Positions 35,707 to 45,960 are shown, numbered from the stretch's first letter. The stretch is DNA of 64,000 bases from an uncultured Sulfitobacter sp. (GCA_947501805.1 CANMXJ010000016.1:1-64000), one strand, 5' to 3'. The notes: generated from the sequence alone by a model not told the origin. Numbers and translations: made by a program.

Positions 35707-36468
35707 TCATAGAGTCACAAGTCGAATACCCCAGGTGTCGCATTTGGCCGTCAGCTCTGGGGATAGTTTGCCATCGGTAAACAGTACGTCAACATCGCTC
35801 AATGAGCAGATTGTCAGGGGTGCTTTTCGTTTAAACTTGAGGTGGTCGGCCACAATCATAACTTCGCGAGACCGCTGTATTGCGATCTTGCTGACCATCA
35901 CTTCTTGCCCGTCGAAATCCAGCAGGTCACCGTCGGCATCTATGGCCGAGCAGCCCAGAACCGAGTAGTCAAACTTGAACTGCTTGACCATTTCGACTGT
36001 CAAACCGCCAACGATGCCGCCATCTGCCCGGCGCAGGACACCACCTGCTAGAATGATTTCGCAGCTGTGATTGATGGCCAGAATGTTCGCGATATTCAGG
36101 TTGTTTGTGACCACCAGCAGATTTTCATGATCTAGCAACTCATGCGCGACTGCTTCGGTAGTTGTGCCGATGTTCATGAAAACCGATGCCCCATCAGGGA
36201 TAGCGCGGGCACATTCAACAGCAATCGCTTTTTTGCCCACATCGTTCAGTCGGCGGCGTTCTTCGTAAAGGATGTTCACAACGCCAGAAGGCACAACCGC
36301 CCCTCCGTGCACCCTTTCAAGCCGGCCACTTTCTGCAAGATCGGAAAGATCACGCCTGATGGTCTGCACGGTGACATCATAGATATCCGCGAGGCCGTCC
36401 ACTGTGACTTTCCCCTCTTTGCGGGCTAGATCAAGGATCTCTTTCTGCCTGAAATTTGAGGCCATCAC
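35707..36468 (-). CDS. glpR: DeoR-family glycerol-3-phosphate regulon repressor
   Basis: 253 aa. DeoR-type HTH (GKVTVDGLADIYDVTVQTIRRDLSDL) with the family continuation ESGRLERVHGGAV, then a DeoR-C sugar-phosphate sensor domain (SVFMNIGTTTEAVAHELL). Divergent from glpD with the AACGAACATTCGTT palindrome between, matching the known half-site of E. coli GlpR. Release by glycerol-3-phosphate is the family expectation. It also leads the two permease genes. Confidence 0.88.
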   Translation of the reverse strand: MMASNFRQKEILDLARKEGKVTVDGLADIYDVTVQTIRRDLSDLAESGRLERVHGGAVVPSGVVNILYEERRRLNDVGKKAIAVECARAIPDGASVFMNIGTTTEAVAHELLDHENLLVVTNNLNIANILAINHSCEIILAGGVLRRADGGIVGGLTVEMVKQFKFDYSVLGCSAIDADGDLLDFDGQEVMVSKIAIQRSREVMIVADHLKFKRKAPLTICSLSDVDVLFTDGKLSPELTAKCDTWGIRLVTL

Positions 36469-36594
36469 TCACTCCATTACAACACCCATCCAACCACACA
36501 AAAGCGGGGTGCTTGTCACCTCTATCAGCCAGCAGACCTTGCGTCCCGTCAAGGCCACGGATTACTTAAAGGTCTAAAAAGTAAAAAATCCGTG

Positions 36595-36663
36595 CGAATT
36601 CGAAAGTAAATAGGCGTTAGTTTCAGCAGATTAGGTAAAAAGGAACAAAAACGAACATTCGTT
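36595..36663. promoter_or_regulatory. GlpR operator region
   Basis: AACGAA-CA-TTCGTT (36650-36663) is symmetric and contains AACGAACATT, the half-site of the known GlpR consensus (AWCGAACATW). A weaker symmetric CGAATTCG lies at 36595-36602. Both are between glpR and glpD. Confidence 0.7.
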
Positions 36664-36749
36664 ATTGCTACACTCTGTGTTCTAGTGTTGACTGACTCAA
36701 CGTCGCGAGCTGGGAGGCTGCGGCCTAAAATGAATGCGGGGAGGCGTCA

Positions 36750-38348
36750 TTGGGTAGCAACGAAAATCAGGACATCGTTGATCTGTTCGTCATTGGCGGC
36801 GGCATCAATGGATGCGGGATTGCCCGTGACGCGGTTGGCCGTGGTTTGAGCGTTGAGCTGGCTGAAATGAACGATCTTGCCTCCGCCACATCTTCTGCCT
36901 CAACCAAGTTATTTCATGGCGGTCTTCGGTATCTTGAATATTGGGAAATCCGCCTCGTCCGAGAAGCCCTGAAAGAGCGCGAGACCCTTCTGAGCGCGAT
37001 GCCGCACATTTCTTGGCCGATGCGTTTTGTGCTGCCCTACCACAGAGGCATGCGGTTCGAGAGCGATACGCCAACCTCAAAAGTCTTAAATATACTGATG
37101 CCTTGGATGAAGGGGCGCAGGCCTGCATGGCTCATCCGGTTTGGTCTTTTTATGTATGACAATCTGGGCGGCCGGAAATTCCTGAAGGGCACGACCTCTT
37201 TGGATTTGAAGGGGTCACCAGAGGGTGCGCCGCTGCAAGACCGCTTTGAAAAGGCCTATGAATACTCTGACTGCTGGATTGAAGACAGCCGGCTGGTGGT
37301 TCTGAACGCCCGAGACGCTCAAGCCCGTGGGGCTCGAATCAATGTGCGGACCAAAGTCATCTCGGCAGCGCAAGTGGGGGGAATGTGGCAGGTTACTCTT
37401 GAGGCGCACGGCGGTGAGCAACGTATAGTGACAGCGCGCATGATCGTCAACGCGGGTGGCCCTTGGGTCGAAGACGTTATTCGCAATACGATGCGGATCA
37501 ATTCACCCGAAGGTGTGCGGCTGGTGCGCGGCAGTCATATCGTCACGCGTAAATTATATGACCACGACAAGTGCTATTTCTTCCAAGGGGAAGACGGACG
37601 GATCATTTTCACAATTCCGTACGAGACCGATTTCACCTTGATTGGCACCACCGATGCAGACCACACGAACGTGCATGAAAAGCCGGTTTGTACCCCGGAA
37701 GAGCAGGACTATTTGTTGGGCTTTGCCTCGAAGTATCTGAAGAAACCCGTCACGCGTGATGATATCGTTTTTACCTACTCCGGCGTGCGCCCGCTCTATA
37801 ATGATGGGGCGACTTCAGCGACGGCTGCAACGCGAGATTATGTTCTGTCGTTGGACCAATCCGCAGGTGCGCCCATCTTGAATATTTTTGGCGGCAAAAT
37901 CACGACCTACCGCACACTTGCGGAAAGTGCGCTTGAAAAAATTACGCCGTTTTTTGCTCAAACTGGTCCACAATGGACCGCAGGCGTCGCCCTTCCGGGT
38001 GGGGATTTTCCAGTTGATGGTGTCGATCCGCTCGCGGCAAAATTGAACGCAAAATACCCATTTCTGACAGACCGCTGGCTTGATCGTCTGCTCAAGGCCT
38101 ATGGAACGGAAGCTTTCGATCTATTGGGTGACGCAAAGACGGAGCGCGATCTGGGGCTAGATTTCGGATCGAACCTGACGGAACGCGAAGTAAACTGGTT
38201 GGTTAAGCACGAATTCGCCAATACCGCCGAAGATATCGTTTGGCGTCGATCGAAGTTGGGGCTCAGAATGACGTCGAAGGAAATCGTTGCGCTGGACAGT
38301 TGGATGGCGGATGCCGCCGCCAACCTGCCCGAGCAACAAGCAGTGTGA
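36750..38348 (+). CDS. glpD: FAD-dependent glycerol-3-phosphate dehydrogenase
   Basis: 532 aa aerobic GlpD: oxidises glycerol-3-phosphate to DHAP at the membrane, passing electrons to quinone. Rossmann FAD motif VIGGGINGCGIARDAVGRG at the N-terminus, then SSASTKLFHGGLRYLE, and INVRTKVISA and RMIVNAGGPWV. The start is TTG 36750: it has a strong GGGGAGG site and no in-frame ATG fits better. First gene of glpD-glpSTPQUV-glpK; 20 nt before glpS. Under GlpR via the palindrome upstream. Confidence 0.93.
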   Translation: MGSNENQDIVDLFVIGGGINGCGIARDAVGRGLSVELAEMNDLASATSSASTKLFHGGLRYLEYWEIRLVREALKERETLLSAMPHISWPMRFVLPYHRGMRFESDTPTSKVLNILMPWMKGRRPAWLIRFGLFMYDNLGGRKFLKGTTSLDLKGSPEGAPLQDRFEKAYEYSDCWIEDSRLVVLNARDAQARGARINVRTKVISAAQVGGMWQVTLEAHGGEQRIVTARMIVNAGGPWVEDVIRNTMRINSPEGVRLVRGSHIVTRKLYDHDKCYFFQGEDGRIIFTIPYETDFTLIGTTDADHTNVHEKPVCTPEEQDYLLGFASKYLKKPVTRDDIVFTYSGVRPLYNDGATSATAATRDYVLSLDQSAGAPILNIFGGKITTYRTLAESALEKITPFFAQTGPQWTAGVALPGGDFPVDGVDPLAAKLNAKYPFLTDRWLDRLLKAYGTEAFDLLGDAKTERDLGLDFGSNLTEREVNWLVKHEFANTAEDIVWRRSKLGLRMTSKEIVALDSWMADAAANLPEQQAV

Positions 38349-38368
38349 ACTGCGAAAGGGAGAAAGAA

Positions 38369-39457
38369 ATGTCACTTGTTCTTGAGGGTGTGTCCACGGT
38401 CATCAATGGCCAGACGCATATCTACCCAACAGATTTGGAGCTGTCATCAGGAACGATGAATGTTTTGCTTGGGCCAACGTCATCAGGGAAAACGTCGTTG
38501 ATGCGGATCATGGCCGGGCTTGATGTGCCAACCACAGGTAAAGTCATCTGGGGCGGCAAAGACGTCACCGGAATGCGGGTGCAGGACCGGGGCGTTGCGA
38601 TGGTTTATCAGCAGTTCATCAACTACCCGTCGATGACCGTTTATGAAAACATCGCCAGCCCGATGCGGCTGTTGGGCCAATCCAAAGACCAGATTGATGA
38701 GGCTGTCAAAAACGCCGCTGACCTGATGAAACTATCGCCCTTTTTGGATCGCAAGCCGCTTGAACTATCGGGCGGGCAACAACAACGCTGCGCCCTTGCC
38801 CGCGCGCTGGTTAAAGATGCGGGACTGGTCCTGTTGGACGAACCTCTCGCCAACCTTGATTATAAACTGCGCGAAGAATTGCGGGCCGAGATCCCCAAGA
38901 TATTCGAAGAAGCGGGGTCAATCTTTGTTTATGCCACAACCGAGCCTGAAGAAGCGCTGCTGCTTGGCGGCCACACGGCGGCGATGTGGGAAGGCAAGAT
39001 TACACAGTTTGGCAAGACTCCGACAGTATACCGCCAGCCCGTCAATGCCATTACGGCGCGGGTGTTTTCCGATCCTCCAATGAATTTTTTAAATATCCGA
39101 AAATCCGGTGACCACTTGCTGTTTGGCGATGAACAGTCCGCACCAGCATCCGGCGCATTTGAAGGGTTGGAGGATGGCAGCTATGTTGCGGGATTTCGCC
39201 CTAACCATCTTGAGTTGGAAAAACAGGCTCCGGGAGCGCTCGAGTTTACGGGAACGTTGAACGTTACTGAGATTACCGGATCTGAGACTTTCATCCATCT
39301 GGACCACCACGGAGAAAACTGGGTCGGTCTGGTGCACGGCGTAAAAACCTTGGAAATCGGCGCATCGCTGAACGTCTACCTTGACCCAAAACACGTCTAC
39401 ATCTTTGCCCAGGACGGCTCGTCTGTCGCCCCTGCGTCCTATGCAGCTGCGGCTTGA
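38369..39457 (+). CDS. glpS: Glycerol ABC transporter ATPase GlpS
   Basis: 362 aa from ATG 38369 (AGGGAGAAAG upstream; the ORF-track start 38240 lies inside glpD). Walker A GPTSSGKTS, signature LSGGQQQR, Walker B LVLLDEPLANLD. The H-loop reads IFVYATTEPEEA with Thr where the switch His should be. A C-terminal TOBE-like domain follows. Paired with GlpT, which has the mirror defect. Matches GlpS of the R. leguminosarum glycerol transporter in order and size. Confidence 0.88.
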   Translation: MSLVLEGVSTVINGQTHIYPTDLELSSGTMNVLLGPTSSGKTSLMRIMAGLDVPTTGKVIWGGKDVTGMRVQDRGVAMVYQQFINYPSMTVYENIASPMRLLGQSKDQIDEAVKNAADLMKLSPFLDRKPLELSGGQQQRCALARALVKDAGLVLLDEPLANLDYKLREELRAEIPKIFEEAGSIFVYATTEPEEALLLGGHTAAMWEGKITQFGKTPTVYRQPVNAITARVFSDPPMNFLNIRKSGDHLLFGDEQSAPASGAFEGLEDGSYVAGFRPNHLELEKQAPGALEFTGTLNVTEITGSETFIHLDHHGENWVGLVHGVKTLEIGASLNVYLDPKHVYIFAQDGSSVAPASYAAAA

Positions 39458-39469
39458 AGGAACAGAATA

Positions 39470-40549
39470 ATGGCAAAAATCACTCTTGAAAATCTGGCAC
39501 ATTCCTATCTGCCAAATCCGACCAGCGAAGATGACTTTGCGCTGAAAGAGTTGAACCACGACTGGGTCGATGGCGAAGCCTATGCGCTGCTGGGTGCCTC
39601 TGGCTGTGGTAAATCCACATTGCTCAATATCATTTCGGGCCTGCTGCACCCGTCTCAAGGACGCATCCTGTTCAATGACCGTGACGTGACAATGGCCCCA
39701 ACGACAGAACGGAACATCGCGCAGGTTTTCCAGTTTCCCGTGGTCTATGACACGATGACGGTGCGCGACAATCTGGCATTTCCGCTGCGCAACCGCGGCG
39801 CTGATCCGGCCTATATCAAAGAGCGCGTGCAGCAGATTGCCGCGATGATCGGGATGGAAGACACCCTGAACCACAAGGCCCGTGGCCTGACGGCGGACGC
39901 CAAACAAAAGATATCGCTGGGCCGTGGCATGGTGCGCGAGGACGTCAATGCGCTGTTGTTTGACGAACCGCTAACAGTGATCGACCCCCACATGAAATGG
40001 GAATTGCGCACGCAGCTCAAATCCTTGCACCATGAGTTTGGCCACACGATGATCTACGTAACCCACGACCAGACCGAAGCGCTGACCTTCGCGGATAAAG
40101 TCGTGGTGATGTTTGATGGCCGCGTTGTCCAGATGGGGACGCCTCAACAGCTTTTTGAACAACCAGAGCACACATTTGTCGGCTATTTCATCGGCTCGCC
40201 CGGTATGAACGTGCTGACAGCACAGGTGGACGGTGACAAGGCCGTGCTTGAGGGCACGCAGATTTCGTTGGGCAAAGGCTTTGGGTCGGTATCCGGCAAG
40301 GTTGAATTGGGTGTTCGGCCTGAGTTTACATCGCTGAGCGCGGGCGACGCAGGTCTGCCCGTTACGATAAAGCGGGTCGAAGACGTGGGCCGACATAAAA
40401 TTGTGCGCGCAGATTTCCACGGCACCGAGATCAACATCCTTGCTGCCGAAGGCGCTGACATATCGCCCGATATGAACCGCGTGGTCTTTGATCCGGCAGG
40501 GATCAACGTCTATTCAGATAGCTGGCGCGTCGCGCCGAAGGTGGCCTGA
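39470..40549 (+). CDS. glpT: Glycerol ABC transporter ATPase GlpT
   Basis: 359 aa. Walker A GASGCGKST, Walker B ALLFDEPLTVIDPHM, intact switch histidine in IYVTHDQTEAL, but the signature is degenerate: LTADAKQK instead of LSGGQ. It therefore supplies the Walker/His side of the one canonical ATP site, with GlpS giving LSGGQ. C-terminal TOBE-like domain. 12 nt after glpS. Unrelated to the E. coli G3P antiporter that shares the name. Confidence 0.88.
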   Translation: MAKITLENLAHSYLPNPTSEDDFALKELNHDWVDGEAYALLGASGCGKSTLLNIISGLLHPSQGRILFNDRDVTMAPTTERNIAQVFQFPVVYDTMTVRDNLAFPLRNRGADPAYIKERVQQIAAMIGMEDTLNHKARGLTADAKQKISLGRGMVREDVNALLFDEPLTVIDPHMKWELRTQLKSLHHEFGHTMIYVTHDQTEALTFADKVVVMFDGRVVQMGTPQQLFEQPEHTFVGYFIGSPGMNVLTAQVDGDKAVLEGTQISLGKGFGSVSGKVELGVRPEFTSLSAGDAGLPVTIKRVEDVGRHKIVRADFHGTEINILAAEGADISPDMNRVVFDPAGINVYSDSWRVAPKVA

Positions 40550-40550
40550 C

Positions 40551-41423
40551 ATGAACAAAACAGTTAATCAAAAAGCGTGGTTCCTAATTCTGCCGGTGCT
40601 CTTGCTGGTCGCATTTTCTGCGGTCATCCCATTGATGACCGTGGTGAATTACTCGGTACAGGACACCTTTGGAAAAAACCAATTCTTCTGGGCGGGCCTT
40701 GATTGGTTCAAAGAGATGCTGGCATCTGAGCGCATGTGGAACGCTCTGGGCCGCCAGATTACTTTTTCTGCGATCATTTTGGCCATAGAAATCCCACTTG
40801 GTATTTTCGTCGCGTTGAACATGCCAAAGAAGGGCTTTTGGGCCTCGCTTTGTCTGGTCCTGATGTCGCTGCCGTTGCTCATCCCATGGAATGTTGTCGG
40901 CACAATTTGGCAGATTTTCGGCCGGGTCGATATTGGCCTTCTGGGGTATACGCTGGCCGCCTTGGGGATCGACTATAACTACACCCAAGATTTCTATGCT
41001 GCATGGATTACGGTCATCGTCATGGATGTCTGGCACTGGACTTCGCTGGTGGCCCTGTTGGCCTACGCAGGCCTGCAATCCATTCCTGACGCCTATTATC
41101 AAGCAGCCAAGATTGATCAGGCGAGCCGCTGGAAAGTGTTCCGCTTTATCGAGCTGCCCAAGATCATGGGGGTTTTGATGATCGCGATACTGCTGCGCTT
41201 TATGGATAGCTTCATGATCTACACAGAACCCTTCGTGGTGACGGGTGGGGGGCCGGGCAACTCAACGACCTTCTTGTCGATTGATCTGGTCAAGATGGCG
41301 CTGGGGCAATTTGACCTTGGTCCCGCCGCGGCTTTCTCGATCATGTACTACCTCGTGATCCTGCTGGTGTCCTACGTGTTTTACACTGTGATGACGAACC
41401 TCGATAAAAGGGATGGCCACTGA
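40551..41423 (+). CDS. glpP: Glycerol ABC transporter permease GlpP
   Basis: 290 aa from ATG 40551, just after the glpT stop; the longer ORF-track version overlaps glpT. Six membrane segments and the EAA loop (YYQAAKIDQASRWKVFRFIELPKI) for ATPase contact. The next gene starts on its last base (TGATG). Close relative of the permease at 34806. Confidence 0.88.
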   Translation: MNKTVNQKAWFLILPVLLLVAFSAVIPLMTVVNYSVQDTFGKNQFFWAGLDWFKEMLASERMWNALGRQITFSAIILAIEIPLGIFVALNMPKKGFWASLCLVLMSLPLLIPWNVVGTIWQIFGRVDIGLLGYTLAALGIDYNYTQDFYAAWITVIVMDVWHWTSLVALLAYAGLQSIPDAYYQAAKIDQASRWKVFRFIELPKIMGVLMIAILLRFMDSFMIYTEPFVVTGGGPGNSTTFLSIDLVKMALGQFDLGPAAAFSIMYYLVILLVSYVFYTVMTNLDKRDGH

Positions 41424-42271
41424 TGTCTGACTTCACATTTACCCCGCCCAAACGCAGTTTTGGCCTGCCCAAGATCAGGGGCAACGCCATCGTCATGGGC
41501 CTCTACCTGCTGTTCTTGCTGTTGCCGATCTACTGGCTGGTTATGATGAGCCTCAAGACCAACTCCGAAATCCTTAACACCTTTACCCTGTGGCCACGTG
41601 ACCTGACGTTTGACAACTATATGACCATTCTGACGGATGCGTCATGGTATACTGGTTACCTAAATTCAATGGCGTACGTGGTCATGAACATGGTCATCTC
41701 GCTGCTGGTCGCCCTGCCTGCGGCGTATGCTTTCAGCCGCTATACTTTCATGGGGGACAAGCATCTGTTCTTCTGGCTGCTGACCAACCGGATGGCCCCC
41801 CCTGCGGTTTTTGCGCTACCGTTCTTTCAGCTCTACAGCTCAGTGGGATTGTTCGACACCCACATTGCCGTCGCTTTGGCGCATTGCCTGTTCAACGTGC
41901 CGCTGGCGGTCTGGATTTTGGAAGGGTTCATGCGTGGCGTGCCCAAGGAGATCGACGAAACAGCCTATATCGACGGCTATTCCTTTCCGCGCTTCTTTAT
42001 CCGTATTTTCACACCGCTGGTGGCTTCAGGCATCGGTGTCACCGCGTTCTTTCTGTTCATGTTTTCGTGGGTTGAACTGCTGCTCAGCCGTACGCTCACA
42101 TCGGTAAACGCAAAACCAATCGCGGCCACAATGACCCGGACAGTAGGTGCCGCTGGCATCGACTGGGGTGTGCTGGCAGCAGCCGGGGTTCTCACGATCC
42201 TGCCGGGTGCTTTGGTAATTTACTTCGTCCGCAACTACATCGCCAAGGGCTTTGCCCTGGGCCGCGTTTAA
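41423..42271 (+). CDS. glpQ: Glycerol ABC transporter permease GlpQ
   Basis: 282 aa. Six membrane segments; EAA-type loop EGFMRGVPKEIDETAYIDGYS. MalG-like partner of GlpP. ATG 41423 overlaps the GlpP stop by 1 nt. Paralogous to the minus-strand permease at 34000. Confidence 0.88.
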   Translation: MSDFTFTPPKRSFGLPKIRGNAIVMGLYLLFLLLPIYWLVMMSLKTNSEILNTFTLWPRDLTFDNYMTILTDASWYTGYLNSMAYVVMNMVISLLVALPAAYAFSRYTFMGDKHLFFWLLTNRMAPPAVFALPFFQLYSSVGLFDTHIAVALAHCLFNVPLAVWILEGFMRGVPKEIDETAYIDGYSFPRFFIRIFTPLVASGIGVTAFFLFMFSWVELLLSRTLTSVNAKPIAATMTRTVGAAGIDWGVLAAAGVLTILPGALVIYFVRNYIAKGFALGRV

Positions 42272-42287
42272 AAGAGGAGAGACCACA

Positions 42288-42560
42288 ATGGAATGGATGG
42301 CATGGACTTGGCCGACCGCCGCTTTCTTCGGCATCATCGCGCTGACGCTGGTCACCTTTACGGTGCTTGCGATCAAATATCCGGAGGCCCCGCGCAGCGG
42401 CATCCTTCGGATCGAAACGACCCGTGGTGACAGATTATTCATCACGCTGCTGGGCTCGGCCTTTATCAATTTGGCTTGGCTTGGACTACTCAGTGCGCCG
42501 CAATGGGGTGCACTGATCGTCTGCTTCTTTTACGCCCTTGCGGTTTTCCGCTGGGTTTAA
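42288..42560 (+). CDS. glpU: Small membrane protein GlpU (DUF2160-like)
   Basis: 90 aa with two to three membrane segments (AAFFGIIALTLVTFTVLAI, LLGSAFINLAWLGLLS, ALIVCFFYALAVFRW). It occupies the glpU slot between glpQ and glpV, and DUF2160-type proteins are specific to this operon; function unknown. ATG 42288 follows AGAGGAGAG. Confidence 0.82.
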   Translation: MEWMAWTWPTAAFFGIIALTLVTFTVLAIKYPEAPRSGILRIETTRGDRLFITLLGSAFINLAWLGLLSAPQWGALIVCFFYALAVFRWV

Positions 42561-42627
42561 TCGAATGGGTGACCCGGCACGCAAGAACCGGTCCACCTTC
42601 ACTGTTCACTTTTAGGGAGGAACAAAA

Positions 42628-44349
42628 ATGAACTTGCGACTTAAAGGAACCACTGCGATAGGCCTTGCTGCTTGCATGCTTACCGCACCTGCGTTCGCTG
42701 ATATGGATGCTGCTAAGGCATTCCTTGATAGCGAAATCGGGGAACTTTCGACGCTGTCACGTGCAGATCAAGAAGCTGAACTGCAGTTTTTTGTCGACGC
42801 GGGAGCCCCATACACTGGCATGTCTATCAATGTTGTGTCCGAGACGATTGGTACTCACACGTACGAATCCACCGTTCTGGCACCTGCGTTTGAGGCCATC
42901 ACTGGTATCAAGGTAACGCATGACCTGATTGGTGAAGGCGACGTTGTTGAAAAGCTGCAAACGCAAATGCAGTCGGGCGAAAACATCTATGACGCCTATA
43001 TCAACGACTCCGATCTGATCGGGACGCACTGGCGTTACAAGCAGGCGCGCAACCTGACAGACTGGATGGCAGGCGAAGGCGCTGCCGTAACGAACCCCAA
43101 TCTTGATCTGGCCGATTTTATCGGTCTGTCATTTACTACGGGTCCGGATGGCAAGGTCTATCAACTGCCCGACCAACAGTTCGCAAACCTTTACTGGTTC
43201 CGTTACGATTGGTTCAACGACGAACAGAACAAAGCGGATTTCAAAGCCAAATACGGCTACGATTTGGGCGTTCCGGTCAACTGGTCGGCCTACGAAGATA
43301 TCGCTGAATTCTTTACCGGTCGTGACCTTTCGCGCCTTGGTGTCGAAGGCGAAGTCTTTGGCAACATGGACTATGGTAAGAAAGACCCATCATTGGGTTG
43401 GCGCTATACTGATGCGTGGCTTTCGATGGCTGGTGCCGGCGACGTTGGTGAACCAAACGGCCTGCCCGTTGACGAATGGGGCATCCGGGTCAATGACAAA
43501 TCACAGCCCGTTGGCTCATGTGTTGCGCGTGGCGGTGCCACAAACGGTCCCGCAGCGGTCTATGCTGTAACCAAGGCAATCGAATGGCTGGAAAAGTACT
43601 CTCCTCCGGCTGCTGCTGGCATGACGTTCTCTGAAGCAGGACCAATTCCTGCGCAGGGTAACGTTGCACAGCAAATGTTCTGGTACACGGCCTTTACTGC
43701 CGCGTCAGTAGAACCTGATCTGCCTGTGATGAACGAAGATGGCACGCCAAAGTGGCGCATGGCACCTTCGCCGCATGGTGCATATTGGGTTGAGGGAACC
43801 AAGATCGGCTACCAAGATGCCGGTTCATGGACGCTGATGGAATCGACACCTGTTGATCGTGCTCAAGCTGCGTGGCTCTATGCGCAATTCGTGACATCCA
43901 AGACTGTGGACGTGAAGAAAAGCCATGTTGGTCTGACATTCATTCGTGAATCAACGATCCAGCATGAAAGCTTTACTGAGCGTGCGCCAAAACTGGGTGG
44001 ATTGATCGAATTCTATCGCTCACCAGCACGGGTTCAGTGGTCGCCAACCGGCACCAACGTTCCTGACTATCCAAAGCTGGCTCAGCTGTGGTGGCAGAAC
44101 ATCGGCGACGCAATGTCCGGTGCCAAGACACCTCAGGAAGCACTCGACTCACTTTGCGCAGATCAGGAAAAGGTTCTGATCCGTCTGGAGCGTGCCGGTG
44201 TTCAGGGCGACCTTGGTCCGGTCATGAACGAAGAACAAGATCCCGAGTACTGGCTGTCTCAGCCCGGTTCGCCCAAAGCGAAGCTGGCCAATGAAGACGA
44301 AGCACCAGTAACGATCTCATATGACGAGTTGATCAAGTCCTGGGAATAA
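42628..44349 (+). CDS. glpV: Glycerol-binding protein GlpV
   Basis: 573 aa periplasmic substrate-binding protein, long for the class, as GlpV is. Signal peptide MNLRLKGTTAIGLAACMLTAPAFA. The mature part shows ABC sugar-binding features (TGIKVTHDLIGEGDVVEKLQTQMQSG). Good SD (AGGGAGG) before ATG 42628. Ends the transporter set; two hairpin terminators follow. Confidence 0.88.
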   Translation: MNLRLKGTTAIGLAACMLTAPAFADMDAAKAFLDSEIGELSTLSRADQEAELQFFVDAGAPYTGMSINVVSETIGTHTYESTVLAPAFEAITGIKVTHDLIGEGDVVEKLQTQMQSGENIYDAYINDSDLIGTHWRYKQARNLTDWMAGEGAAVTNPNLDLADFIGLSFTTGPDGKVYQLPDQQFANLYWFRYDWFNDEQNKADFKAKYGYDLGVPVNWSAYEDIAEFFTGRDLSRLGVEGEVFGNMDYGKKDPSLGWRYTDAWLSMAGAGDVGEPNGLPVDEWGIRVNDKSQPVGSCVARGGATNGPAAVYAVTKAIEWLEKYSPPAAAGMTFSEAGPIPAQGNVAQQMFWYTAFTAASVEPDLPVMNEDGTPKWRMAPSPHGAYWVEGTKIGYQDAGSWTLMESTPVDRAQAAWLYAQFVTSKTVDVKKSHVGLTFIRESTIQHESFTERAPKLGGLIEFYRSPARVQWSPTGTNVPDYPKLAQLWWQNIGDAMSGAKTPQEALDSLCADQEKVLIRLERAGVQGDLGPVMNEEQDPEYWLSQPGSPKAKLANEDEAPVTISYDELIKSWE

Positions 44350-44358
44350 ACCTATGGT

Positions 44359-44385
44359 CTGGGGTCCGGCAACGGGCCCCAGTTT
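44359..44385 (+). terminator. Terminator 1 after glpV
   Basis: CTGGGGTCCG-GCAA-CGGGCCCCAG: 10 bp with a GNRA-like tetraloop and one G-T pair, then TTT. It may attenuate expression of glpK. Confidence 0.75.
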
Positions 44386-44412
44386 CAGCGGCTTGACGAA
44401 CACGTCTAAACC

Positions 44413-44443
44413 CAGCGGCCCTGAAACAAAGGGGCCGCTGTTT
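44413..44443 (+). terminator. Terminator 2 before glpK
   Basis: CAGCGGCCC / GGGCCGCTG, perfect 9-bp stem with 10-nt loop, then TTT, about 30 nt before the glpK start. Confidence 0.7.
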
Positions 44444-44469
44444 GCACCTCAAACAACCGGCGACCCCTC

Positions 44470-45957
44470 ATGACGTATGTCCTAGCAATTGACCAAGGCA
44501 CAACATCAACCCGAGCGATTTTGTTCGACGCTTCGATGACCGCCTGCGCCAGCGCCCAGGAAGAATTCGCGCAACATTTCCCCCAATCCGGCTGGGTTGA
44601 ACACAATCCCCAAGACTTGTGGGACACGACGCTGTCCACCTGTCGTAAAGCCATCAAACGCGCAGGCATATCAGCCTCGCAAATTGCCTCCATTGGCATC
44701 ACTAATCAGCGCGAAACCGTCATCGTTTGGGACAAGCAAACTGGCGAGCCGCTGCATAACGCGCTCGTCTGGCAGGACCGCCGTACCGCTGACACCTGCG
44801 CCGCACTGCGAGATGCGGGTCACGAGCCGATGATTACGGAGCGCACGGGGCTGTTGCTCGACCCCTATTTCTCAAGCACCAAGCTGAAATGGATCTTGGA
44901 TCACGTAGACGGCGCGCGAGCCCGCGCGCAAAACGGCGAGTTGCTGTTTGGCACCGTTGACGCCTTTCTCATTTGGAAACTGACCGGCGGGGAAACCCAC
45001 GCCACGGATGCCACCAACGCCGCCAGAACAATGCTTTATGATATTCGGAAAGGTCGGTGGAGCAGCACGATCTGTGAACTCCTTGATATTCCCATGCAGA
45101 TGTTGCCGCAGGTCAAAGACTGTGCCGCCGATTTTGGCAGCACTCAGCCGGATTTGTTCGGCAGCGAAATTCCCATCAACGGTGTTGCCGGGGATCAGCA
45201 AGCCGCGACGATTGGGCAGGCTTGTTTTGAGCCGGGTATGATAAAATCGACCTATGGCACGGGATGCTTTGCGCTTATGAACACGGGCGATACGCCTGTC
45301 ATGTCAATGAACCGTTTGCTGACTACAATCGCCTATCAGCTCGATGGCAAGCCGACTTATGCGCTTGAAGGATCGATTTTCGTCGCAGGCGCGGTCGTAC
45401 AATGGCTGCGGGACGGGCTGCAGATCATTCAGGATGCGGCCGAAACGCAGGCCTTGGCTGAACAGGCAGATCCACAACAAAACGTGATCCTCGTTCCGGC
45501 CTTTGTTGGTCTGGGTGCCCCCTATTGGAACCCTGATTGTCGAGGGGCTGCTTTCGGCCTGACCCGCGCAACAGGACCCGCTGAAATGGCAAAGGCCGCG
45601 CTTGAATGTATTGGCTACCAGACACGGGATTTGCTGCAAGCCATGGCGGCGGACTGGAAAGCTCCCGGTGTGCAACCCACGTTGCGGGTCGATGGCGGCA
45701 TGTCTGCCAACGATTGGGCGATGCAGTTCTTGTCTGATATTATTTCAGCTGCCGTCGACAGACCTTCGAGCCAAGAAACCACATCCCTTGGCGTGGCGTG
45801 GTTGGCAGGAATGCACGCTGGCGTCTATCCCGACCAAGTAGAATTCGCCAAGACATGGGTCTGTGAAACACAATTTATACCCGCGATGGACGACAGCCTC
45901 CGTGCCGAAAAATACGCGGCATGGGGCAGAGCCGTCCATGCCACGATGAGCGTTTAA
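44470..45957 (+). CDS. glpK: Glycerol kinase
   Basis: 495 aa, normal length. FGGY kinase with [13 protein letters not shown] at the N-terminus, the [13 protein letters not shown] segment and the phosphate-binding [16 protein letters not shown] near the end. Makes glycerol-3-phosphate for GlpD from glycerol taken in by GlpSTPQUV. Lies after two terminator-like hairpins, so it may be partly separately expressed. 3 nt before the alcohol dehydrogenase gene. Confidence 0.93.
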   Translation: MTYVLAIDQGTTSTRAILFDASMTACASAQEEFAQHFPQSGWVEHNPQDLWDTTLSTCRKAIKRAGISASQIASIGITNQRETVIVWDKQTGEPLHNALVWQDRRTADTCAALRDAGHEPMITERTGLLLDPYFSSTKLKWILDHVDGARARAQNGELLFGTVDAFLIWKLTGGETHATDATNAARTMLYDIRKGRWSSTICELLDIPMQMLPQVKDCAADFGSTQPDLFGSEIPINGVAGDQQAATIGQACFEPGMIKSTYGTGCFALMNTGDTPVMSMNRLLTTIAYQLDGKPTYALEGSIFVAGAVVQWLRDGLQIIQDAAETQALAEQADPQQNVILVPAFVGLGAPYWNPDCRGAAFGLTRATGPAEMAKAALECIGYQTRDLLQAMAADWKAPGVQPTLRVDGGMSANDWAMQFLSDIISAAVDRPSSQETTSLGVAWLAGMHAGVYPDQVEFAKTWVCETQFIPAMDDSLRAEKYAAWGRAVHATMSV

Positions 45958-45960
45958 GCG

